DNA from: Dictyoglomus sp. | GTDB taxonomy: Bacteria; Dictyoglomota; Dictyoglomia; Dictyoglomales; Dictyoglomaceae | Assembly: GCA_025060475.1 (NCBI GenBank) | Contig: JANXBZ010000012.1 | Coordinates: 1 to 48,141 of the forward strand | Reading direction: 5' to 3' | DNA: 48,141 nucleotides | In this document: positions 41,768-48,141 of the stretch, piece after piece | Layout of the letters: the number at the start of each line of letters is the position of its first letter | Numbering within the stretch: position 1 is the first letter of the stretch | Position numbers and translations under genes: made by a program | Notes under the pieces: model-generated | Database searches by the model: none | What the model was told of the DNA's origin: nothing | The model's input: only the letters and a program-made list of their open reading frames with translations

Positions 41768-43863
41768 GATTCTCTATAATTTTTCTTATTCTGATCGTTT
41801 TTATAGAAAATATTGCCTATGGAGAAAGTTCTCCGTGGAGGTTAAAAGCGGAAAGAATTGAATTCTTCTGGGAGACTCAAACTTTTAGTGCCTATGGAGG
41901 AGTGGAGATTAGAGGAAAGGACATTTTTATAACAGCAGATAGAGTAGAAGGAAATATTAGAGAGGGAGTGATTAAGGCCATAGGAAAAGTAAAATTTAAA
42001 GATCCAAGGGGAGAATTTTATGCTCAGGAAATTAAATACTACTTTAAAGAAGATATGGCAAATTTAATTCAGGTTATTGCAACCTACACTGCTCCAGAGG
42101 TGAGAGGAAAGCTTTACTTTTCAGGAGAAGAGTTAGAATGGAAAAGGGAACGAATACTGATAAGTCAAGGAAAGATTACTACCTGTGAGATGGAAAGTCC
42201 CCATTATTATTTTTCTGCTTCTCAGATTATTTATATCCCTGACGAAATGATAATTCTTGATGGGGTTTCTTTAAAATTTATATTCCTTCCCTTTTCTATT
42301 CCCTTATTTAGATATGTTCTTTCCTTAAAAAAAGAGCCTATCCCCTTTCCCCAAATAGGATTTGATGGTCAAAGCATATTTTTCTCCTATCCCGTAGCTT
42401 ATTCTCTTTTAGGCCAAATGGGGCTTATTAGTTTTTTGATTAAGCATAATCTTTCTACTCAAGAAAATCCCTACACCCTTGATATTTCTCAAAATTATAC
42501 CTTTAAAAATATAAAAGGAAATATAAAACTTACCCTTAGTGGGTATGTTGAAAGTTTAGAAAAATCAGATATAGTTCTCTCTTGGAGTCATGATCAAAAA
42601 CTAATGGAGTTTTTAAGCATTAATAATATCTTTTCTCTAAATATTAAGTCTCAATATAATTTTTATATTCTTCAAGATATTTTTAGGCTCACTCTTACTT
42701 ATGGATTAAATAGATCTCTTCTTCAGATGATCTACAGAGAAGATAATAATTCCAAAAGATTTTCTTCCACTTTAAATGTTTCTCAAGAGATTGATAAAAA
42801 TAATTCTCTATCCTTTAACTTAAGATATAATGATAATACTATTTTGGGAAGAAGAACCTATGAAATATACGAGGATGGAAGATTTATTCATAAAGGCAAA
42901 AATTATTCTTTATCTATATATGAAAATTATAGAATTTCCGATCCCCCCAATTTACAGCTTTTAAAAATTCCAGAAATAAATTTTAACGGAAGTTACTCTA
43001 TCCTTAACATTCCTGTGAGAATAGACGGGATTTTAGGATATTATGATGAGCCTACTTCATATTTGAAGGCATATAAGGTAAGTTTTGGCTTCTCTATTCC
43101 TTATTCTTTAAGAACTTCTAATTTCAGTCTCAGTTCTTATATAGGATATAGGCAAGATTTTTATCAAACTGGGGATGCGAGATATTTAATCTATGGAAAT
43201 ATCTCTGCAAGTTTCAAGCCCTTTAAATTTCTCTCCCTTTCTTCTTTCTATAATTTCCAATTTCTAGGAAAGGATATAATAACGGGAGAGTCTGGAAATA
43301 CACCCTTTTACTTTGATTATCAAGGAGAAACTAATTTATTAAGTGGAAGCTTAGTTATTGGGGATCCTAGTTTTAATATTACCCTTTCTGATTCATATAA
43401 CTTTCTTTTAAAATCCTTAGCTCCTTTAAATATAAAGGTAAAATTTGATTATAAAAAAATTTTTGTAATTGAGGGAAGTACAAGTTACAACTGGAGTACA
43501 GAGAAGTTCTCTCCCTTTTTACTTCAATCTCTTGTTAATTATCCTCCTTTTTCTTTAAGTTTGGGAATGCTTCTTAATCCCTATCTAGATAACCCGTTAC
43601 AAAGAATAGATTATAAATTAAGTTTTGATATCAAAGGAGATTGGCATACCGCAGGAAAGATAACCCTTTGGGGAACCTATCCTTCTTTATATTATTATCC
43701 CATAGTATTCCTTGATAAAGATTTGCATTGCTTTTTAGGAAAATTCACTTGGAATCCCAATAATGGAAATATTCAGTTTGAAATTGCTCTTAAAGCAATT
43801 CCAACGAAAAAGGTTGGGGGTGAGGTTGGACCTTCTGGCTTTTCTCTCCTTCCAAGTTTTTAA
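41746..43863 (+). CDS. lptD: LptD-like outer-membrane LPS-assembly protein
   Basis: The 705-residue protein has a signal peptide (ending near NIAYGES), an LptA-like N-terminal domain (WRLKAERIEFFWETQTFSAY to about 190) and a large C-terminal beta-barrel of alternating polar/hydrophobic strands rich in Tyr, Ser and Phe. This is the LptD order; length is slightly below the usual 750-800. It would insert lipid A-type glycolipid into an outer membrane, usually with the lipoprotein LptE, which is not identified here. The start ATG 41746 has AGGAG 7 nt upstream and lies within the permease gene. Confidence 0.85.
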   Translation: MENKKMVRFSIIFLILIVFIENIAYGESSPWRLKAERIEFFWETQTFSAYGGVEIRGKDIFITADRVEGNIREGVIKAIGKVKFKDPRGEFYAQEIKYYFKEDMANLIQVIATYTAPEVRGKLYFSGEELEWKRERILISQGKITTCEMESPHYYFSASQIIYIPDEMIILDGVSLKFIFLPFSIPLFRYVLSLKKEPIPFPQIGFDGQSIFFSYPVAYSLLGQMGLISFLIKHNLSTQENPYTLDISQNYTFKNIKGNIKLTLSGYVESLEKSDIVLSWSHDQKLMEFLSINNIFSLNIKSQYNFYILQDIFRLTLTYGLNRSLLQMIYREDNNSKRFSSTLNVSQEIDKNNSLSFNLRYNDNTILGRRTYEIYEDGRFIHKGKNYSLSIYENYRISDPPNLQLLKIPEINFNGSYSILNIPVRIDGILGYYDEPTSYLKAYKVSFGFSIPYSLRTSNFSLSSYIGYRQDFYQTGDARYLIYGNISASFKPFKFLSLSSFYNFQFLGKDIITGESGNTPFYFDYQGETNLLSGSLVIGDPSFNITLSDSYNFLLKSLAPLNIKVKFDYKKIFVIEGSTSYNWSTEKFSPFLLQSLVNYPPFSLSLGMLLNPYLDNPLQRIDYKLSFDIKGDWHTAGKITLWGTYPSLYYYPIVFLDKDLHCFLGKFTWNPNNGNIQFEIALKAIPTKKVGGEVGPSGFSLLPSF

Positions 43864-43885
43864 TATTAAATCTTAGAATTTTTGA

Positions 43886-43891
43886 TATAAT
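43886..43891 (+). promoter_or_regulatory. -10 box before the rubredoxin gene
   Basis: A TATAAT box with AT-rich flanks lies 36 nt before the rubredoxin start, in the 64-nt gap after lptD. No clear -35 is seen, but the gap and AAGGAGG suggest a new transcription unit. Confidence 0.45.
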
Positions 43892-43927
43892 TTTATTAAA
43901 AATAATTCTTAATAAGGAGGATTTTAA

Positions 43928-44086
43928 ATGCAAAAGTATAGATGCCTTGTGTGTGGATACATTTATGATCCCTCCATTGGAGATCCTGATAATAATATTC
44001 CCCCTGATACTCCCTTTGAGGAGCTTCCTGAGGACTGGGTATGTCCCATTTGTGGAGCGGAGAAAGATATGTTTCGACCCATTTAA
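43928..44086 (+). CDS. Rubredoxin
   Basis: The 52-residue protein is a complete rubredoxin with both iron-binding pairs, CLVCG at 6-10 and CPICG at 39-43, and the conserved aromatic and acidic core (YIYDP, PEDW). A mononuclear Fe(Cys)4 site carries single electrons to diiron or superoxide-reducing proteins. The ATG has AAGGAGG 8 nt upstream. It lies 12 nt before an NADH:rubredoxin-reductase-like gene. Together with the ODP-type protein at 14003 it suggests an O2-scavenging chain. Confidence 0.96.
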   Translation: MQKYRCLVCGYIYDPSIGDPDNNIPPDTPFEELPEDWVCPICGAEKDMFRPI

Positions 44087-44098
44087 AAGGAAATTACT

Positions 44099-45286
44099 AT
44101 GTACCTAATTGTTGGTAACGGTATATCTGGAGTAAATTCTGCAGAAGTAATAAGAAGTAAAGATAAAGAAAATCCTATCTTAATAATCACTGAAGAAAAG
44201 TATCCCTATTACTCAAGACCTCAAATAATTGAATTTTTGGCAGGAAATATAAAGGAAGAGGATCTTCCATTCTATCCAAAAAGCTGGTATGAAGAGAATA
44301 AAATTAAGGTTTTTTATCACGAAAGGGCTTTAAGAGTTATTGGGGATAAAAAAATTTTAGAAACAGAAAAAGAAAAGTATAAGTTTGATAAGCTTTTAAT
44401 TGCGACAGGTGCTCTCCCTTTTATACCTCCTATAGAAAATATAAATGAAGAAGGAGTTTTTACTTTAAGAAATATTGATGATGCCAAGAATATTCTTTCT
44501 TTTATAAAAGATAAAGATAAGGCGATCATCTTGGGATGTGGACTTTTGGGACTGGAAATAGGAAGGGCTCTTTCTCAAAGGGGGTTAAAGATTATTGGTT
44601 TGGAATTTTTTCCAAGACTTATTCCTAAACAATTAGATGAAGAAGGAGCAAGAATTTTAAAAAAGAAAATAGAGGAAAAGTTCAATTTTGAATTTTATTT
44701 AGGAGTTGAAGCTCAAAAAATTATTTCTTCTAATGGAAAATTTAAGGGAGTTGAATTAAAGGATGGAAGAAAAATATATGGAGATTTGCTTATAGTTTCT
44801 ACTGGAATTGTTCCTAACGTTGATTTGGCAAAGAATTCTGGAATTTTAGTAAATAAAGGAATAATAGTTAATGAATATATGGAAACTAACATAAAGGATG
44901 TTTTTTCCTGCGGAGACTGTACAGAATTTAAAGGAAGAATATATGGGATTATTCCTGCATCCCTAGAACAATCTCTCGTTGCAGGGAAAAACATAATAGG
45001 AGAAAAAATTGAGTATAGAGGAACTATTCCCTCAAATACATTGAAAGTAACAGGAATTGATCTTACATCTATAGGGGAGATTAATCCTCCCAGGGATAAA
45101 GGTTTTGAGGTTATAATAAAAAAAGATGAGGAAGAGGGTTTTTATAGAAAATTGGTATTGAAAGACAGCATTGTTGTAGGAGCAATTCTTTTAGGAAACA
45201 AAAGGAGATATGTTAATAAGATTCAGTATCTTATTAAGGAAAGAAAGATTGTAGAGGGGAGGAAAGAATTGCTAGATGAAGATTAA
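44099..45286 (+). CDS. FAD-dependent NAD(P)H:rubredoxin oxidoreductase-like protein
   Basis: The 395-residue protein has the two-dinucleotide-binding-domain fold: FAD loop YLIVGNGISGVNSAEVIR at the start, NAD loop AIILGCGLLGLEIGRAL at about 141-157, and the C-terminal FAD motif DVFSCGDCTEF. It matches NADH:rubredoxin reductases and the FAD domain of nitrite reductases. The adjacent rubredoxin gene makes rubredoxin the likely partner. It would pass electrons from NAD(P)H to rubredoxin. It overlaps the next gene by 11 nt. Confidence 0.88.
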   Translation: MYLIVGNGISGVNSAEVIRSKDKENPILIITEEKYPYYSRPQIIEFLAGNIKEEDLPFYPKSWYEENKIKVFYHERALRVIGDKKILETEKEKYKFDKLLIATGALPFIPPIENINEEGVFTLRNIDDAKNILSFIKDKDKAIILGCGLLGLEIGRALSQRGLKIIGLEFFPRLIPKQLDEEGARILKKKIEEKFNFEFYLGVEAQKIISSNGKFKGVELKDGRKIYGDLLIVSTGIVPNVDLAKNSGILVNKGIIVNEYMETNIKDVFSCGDCTEFKGRIYGIIPASLEQSLVAGKNIIGEKIEYRGTIPSNTLKVTGIDLTSIGEINPPRDKGFEVIIKKDEEEGFYRKLVLKDSIVVGAILLGNKRRYVNKIQYLIKERKIVEGRKELLDED

Positions 45287-46181
45287 AATCTTTTTGTTTA
45301 TCTTTCTTCTTATCTTTCCTCTTTTTTCTATGGATTTGAAAAAGTTTGTGGAAGATGTCAAGAATATTCCTGATAATGTTTTATATTATAAAGCTTTAGA
45401 TGGAAAAAAATTAGCTTATAGATTTGTTTCTCCTGAAAATCCAAAGGGAGTTTTGATCTTTGTTCACGGAATAGTTGTCTATGGAAAATATTATCTTCCC
45501 TTTGCTCAAGAATTAGCAAAATATGGAATAAAGGTCTATCTTCCTGATTTAAGAGGGCATGGAAACTCCGAGGGAAAAAGAGGAGATTCTCCCGATACAT
45601 TAACCATTGTTCAGGATTTGGGAATTTTTTATCAGATGGTATTAAAGGAAAATCCTCTTCTTCCTATATATTTAGGTGGTCATAGTATGGGAGCAGGTTT
45701 AACTTTAAAATATGTGAAGGAATTGAACCTTTATCCCTCCGGAGTAATTTTGATTGGAGGAGGATTACCTGTTGAGAATATTTCTCCTAAGAACAGAGAT
45801 CTATTAAGACAGAAAACTATATCAAGGTTTCTCCAATTTCTTTCTCCTATATTTCCCCATTTTAGAGTTATTTCCTTTGATCTTCCGCAAGAAATAAAAG
45901 ATCCTTTATTAGTTACAAACTACTCACTTGCCTTTTTCAGAGCAGTTTTTCCTTCTAATATGAAGGTTATATGGGAAGGAATAAATCTTCCTATTCTTGC
46001 TATTGTAGGAGATAAAGATGAGTTTCTTGAGAAAAAAGATGTGGAGAGGGTTTTTAGTGTTTACAAAAGAGAGAATAGATCTTTTATTATTTTAGAAAAT
46101 ACAGATCACATTGATGTATTAGAAAAAAGTATAAAATATATAATAGAATGGATAACAGGAGGAGAGGATGGAAGATTTTGA
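45276..46181 (+). CDS. Exported alpha/beta hydrolase (monoacylglycerol-lipase-like)
   Basis: The 301-residue protein has a short signal peptide or N-terminal anchor (MKIKIFLFIFLLIFPLFS) and a serine alpha/beta-hydrolase domain: oxyanion-hole FVHGIVVYGKYY, PDLRGHGNSEGKRG, nucleophile elbow GGHSMGAG and C-terminal GDKDEFLEKKD...NTDHIDVLE supplying Asp and His. PDLRGHG...S and GHSMG resemble monoglyceride lipases, suggesting lipid ester hydrolysis outside the cytoplasmic membrane. It overlaps the reductase gene by 11 nt and the HtrA gene by 14 nt. Confidence 0.85.
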   Translation: MKIKIFLFIFLLIFPLFSMDLKKFVEDVKNIPDNVLYYKALDGKKLAYRFVSPENPKGVLIFVHGIVVYGKYYLPFAQELAKYGIKVYLPDLRGHGNSEGKRGDSPDTLTIVQDLGIFYQMVLKENPLLPIYLGGHSMGAGLTLKYVKELNLYPSGVILIGGGLPVENISPKNRDLLRQKTISRFLQFLSPIFPHFRVISFDLPQEIKDPLLVTNYSLAFFRAVFPSNMKVIWEGINLPILAIVGDKDEFLEKKDVERVFSVYKRENRSFIILENTDHIDVLEKSIKYIIEWITGGEDGRF

Positions 46182-47127
46182 AAAAATTCTTGAAGCCTAT
46201 TCTCAAGCTATAGTGAAAGTAGTAGAAAAGGTTAGCCCTGCAGTAGTGAATATTGACATTAGTCAGTCTGTTGGTTTTTCTTTTTTCACAGGATTTCAGG
46301 AAGTGAAGGGAGTAGCATCAGGATTTATTTTTACTCCTGATGGATATATTATTACAAATAGTCATGTGACCCATCAGGCAAATAAATTAATAGTCACTCT
46401 AGAAGATAGAAGACAATTCACAGCGGAAATGGTAGGAGAGGACCCTCAAACTGATCTTGCAGTAATTAGAATTCCTGAGAGAGATCTGCCTATGCTTGAG
46501 TTTGGAGATTCAGATAAGCTAAAAGTAGGACAACCTGTTATGGCTATAGGAAATCCCTTGGGATTTGGACATAGTGTAACTAGCGGCGTTATAAGTGCTC
46601 TAGGAAGATCTTTAAGAAGTTTTAGTGGACATTTAATGGATAATATTATTCAAACTGATGCTCCTTTAAATCCAGGAAGTTCGGGAGGACCTTTAGTGGA
46701 TATATATGGAAAAGCAATAGGGGTTAATACTGCTATAATTCAGGGGGCTCAAGGAATATGTTTTTCTATTCCTATAAACACTGCAAAATGGGTTGCAGGT
46801 CTTTTAATAAAGGAGGGAAGGGTAAGAAGAAGTTATCTTGGAATTATTGGACAAAGTGTTATACTACCTAAAAGATTTAGAGATATTCTTAATTTACAGC
46901 AAGAGGGAGGAGTTTATGTGGTAAGGGTTGCTCCCTTTAGTCCTGCCAGTAAAGGAGGATTACAACCTCAAGATGTAGTGGTAGAAGTAGAAGGAGAAAT
47001 TGTTAACAATATTGATGACTTACATAAATTTCTTAGCCATACTCCTCCCGGGACAAAGGTGAGTATAAAAATTATTAGAGATAACAGGTTAATTAATCTT
47101 TCTATAATCTTGGGCTCTGAGGGATAA
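46168..47127 (+). CDS. HtrA/Deg-type serine protease without a signal peptide
   Basis: The 319-residue protein has a trypsin-like S1C domain with triad H66 (TNSHV), D96 (TDLAV) and S172 (NPGSSGGPL), followed by one PDZ domain (about 225-315; VVRVAPFSPASKGGLQPQDVVVEVEG). Most HtrA proteins are exported, but the N-terminus here (MEDFEKILEAYSQAIVKVVEKV) is an amphipathic helix with no hydrophobic stretch, and the next in-frame region is already the protease. It therefore appears cytoplasmic. AGGAGAG precedes the ATG, inside the hydrolase gene. It probably degrades or remodels damaged proteins. Confidence 0.92.
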   Translation: MEDFEKILEAYSQAIVKVVEKVSPAVVNIDISQSVGFSFFTGFQEVKGVASGFIFTPDGYIITNSHVTHQANKLIVTLEDRRQFTAEMVGEDPQTDLAVIRIPERDLPMLEFGDSDKLKVGQPVMAIGNPLGFGHSVTSGVISALGRSLRSFSGHLMDNIIQTDAPLNPGSSGGPLVDIYGKAIGVNTAIIQGAQGICFSIPINTAKWVAGLLIKEGRVRRSYLGIIGQSVILPKRFRDILNLQQEGGVYVVRVAPFSPASKGGLQPQDVVVEVEGEIVNNIDDLHKFLSHTPPGTKVSIKIIRDNRLINLSIILGSEG

Positions 47128-47168
47128 AGAAGAATATCCTTTTATTTAAGAAAGGAGGGAAATGGAGA

Positions 47169-48122
47169 TTGTCGGAAGGTTATAGTGCAGTAATTTTTGG
47201 AGACGAGCTATTGAATTATTCCTTTCCAGGCGATCATCCCATGAATCGGAGAAGATTAGAGTCTTTCTGGAATGAATTTAAAAAAATTACTGAGGAAAAA
47301 AAGATAAAAGTTTTTCCTCCAAATTTAGCTAAAGAATCAGATCTTCTTCTTTTTCACACAAAGGACTATGTAGATTTTGTTAAAAGAAAATCAAAAGAGG
47401 GAACAGGATTTTTGGATTATGGAGATACTCCTGCATACCCTGGATGTTTTGAATCTGCATCATATGTTGTAGGAGCTACTTTAAGGGGATTGGAATTAAT
47501 ATTTAAAGAAAATTATAAACATGTTTTTGTACCTATGGCAGGACTTCATCATGCAAGAAGAGATCGTGCCAGTGGTTTTTGCATATTTAATGACATTGGC
47601 GTTGCTATTAATAAAGCGAGAATGGAGTATGGAGTTAGAGAAATTCTATATGTGGATATGGATGCTCATCATGGGGATGGTGTATTCTATGAATTTTTAG
47701 AAGATCCCTTCTTATATATAGTAGATATTCATGAAGATGGAAGATTTTTATATCCAGGAACAGGAGGAAGGCATGAGAGAGGAGATAAAGATGCTTTTGG
47801 AACAAAACTAAATATTCCTCTTCTACCAGGATCTTCCGATGAAGATCTTTTATCCGCATTAAAAGAGGTAGAAGATTTCTCTATGGAATTTAAAACAGAA
47901 CTTGTTATTCTTCAGGCAGGAGTAGATGGAATTCAGAATGATCCAATAACTCATTTAAATTATACCTATGATGGCTATGAAAAGTTTATTTCAGGAATTC
48001 ATAATTTGGCTCATAAAATATGTGATGGAAGGTTATTAATATTAGGTGGAGGGGGATATAATCCAGAAAATACAAAAAATGGATGGCTAAGAATACTGAA
48101 AGTAATAAATGAGGATATTTGA
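47169..48122 (+). CDS. Histone-deacetylase-family amidohydrolase
   Basis: The 317-residue protein is a full-length zinc deacetylase of the HDAC/AcuC/acetylpolyamine-amidohydrolase superfamily. H127-H128 (GLHHARRDRASGFCIFND) act as general acid/base, D165 and H167 (DMDAHHGDG) and the Asp in QAGVDGIQND bind zinc, and the Tyr in GGGGYNPE stabilises the oxyanion. Bacterial members remove acetyl groups from polyamines, metabolites or acetyl-lysine; the target here is unknown. The start is TTG at 47169 with AGGAGGG about 9 nt upstream; a nearby ATG at 47163 is out of frame. The last 19 nt of the window carry no feature. Confidence 0.93.
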   Translation: MSEGYSAVIFGDELLNYSFPGDHPMNRRRLESFWNEFKKITEEKKIKVFPPNLAKESDLLLFHTKDYVDFVKRKSKEGTGFLDYGDTPAYPGCFESASYVVGATLRGLELIFKENYKHVFVPMAGLHHARRDRASGFCIFNDIGVAINKARMEYGVREILYVDMDAHHGDGVFYEFLEDPFLYIVDIHEDGRFLYPGTGGRHERGDKDAFGTKLNIPLLPGSSDEDLLSALKEVEDFSMEFKTELVILQAGVDGIQNDPITHLNYTYDGYEKFISGIHNLAHKICDGRLLILGGGGYNPENTKNGWLRILKVINEDI

Positions 48123-48141
48123 TAACTTTCCTGTACTGAAA

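Noticed and set aside
1-48141. tRNA, rRNA, insertion sequences, prophage genes
   Set aside because: No GC-rich cloverleaf, rRNA segment, transposase motif or phage structural gene was seen; the XRE/ImmA pair alone is not evidence of a prophage.

Overview
The window is AT-rich, gene-dense bacterial DNA with a Lys/Glu/Ile-rich proteome. It looks like an anaerobic, probably thermophilic bacterium with a Gram-negative-type envelope. The oxygen-sensitive and oxygen-defence genes (2-hydroxyacyl-CoA dehydratase-like reductase with its activase, ODP-type diiron protein, rubredoxin plus reductase), the Lpt/Lnt envelope genes and the repeat type suggest a Dictyoglomus-like organism. That assignment is inference from gene content and style; no database search was possible.

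Layout. 1-2724 is a CRISPR array that runs off the left edge: 41 identical 30-nt repeats, 40 complete spacers and one partial spacer. It is transcribed leftward from a leader at 2725-2921. No cas gene is in the window. From 2922 the DNA is densely coding. 2922-11546 holds a NUDIX hydrolase, a three-gene activase/dehydratase-like reductase operon, a sugar nucleotidyltransferase, a PadR regulator with a strong dyad over its promoter, an operon of Fe-alcohol dehydrogenase, kinase-nuclease fusion and HPRT, and an AlaX editing protein. 11515-20712 holds an exported protein, a lipoate-ligase-like protein, an EamA transporter, a zinc-ribbon/ODP pair, three tandem M42 aminopeptidases, MurJ and an XRE/ImmA pair. 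20709-28259 holds a 1234-residue exported TPR-transglutaminase protein, a decayed Na/Pi cotransporter pseudogene, an SRAP protein and a membrane HD-GYP sensor. 28419-36187 holds a glycosyltransferase and a solute-uptake operon (TctC, TctB, TctA, a metal-site-deficient pita-bread protein, a Gfo/Idh/MocA dehydrogenase and an orphan TRAP binding protein). 36256-48122 holds a small membrane protein, an envelope operon (IMPase, lipoprotein, Lnt, LptC, LptA, LptF/G, LptD), then rubredoxin and its reductase, a lipase-like hydrolase, an HtrA protease without a visible signal peptide, and a histone-deacetylase-family amidohydrolase.

Themes. Genes at the front of a transcription unit often have a sigma-70-type -10 box only 6-10 nt before the start codon and no Shine-Dalgarno sequence, so they appear leaderless; genes inside operons usually have AGGAGG-type sites. 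Two divergent gene pairs use interlocked -35 boxes. Convergent genes abut or overlap at their 3' ends. GC-rich hairpins mark the two binding-protein genes of the uptake operon. The most novel material is (i) families of CRISPR spacers that tile one invader region or hit codons for one shared peptide, and a degenerate repeat just after the CRISPR promoter; (ii) the cytidylate-kinase-like/PD-(D/E)XK-like fusion translationally coupled to HPRT; (iii) the PadR operator; (iv) widespread leaderless starts.
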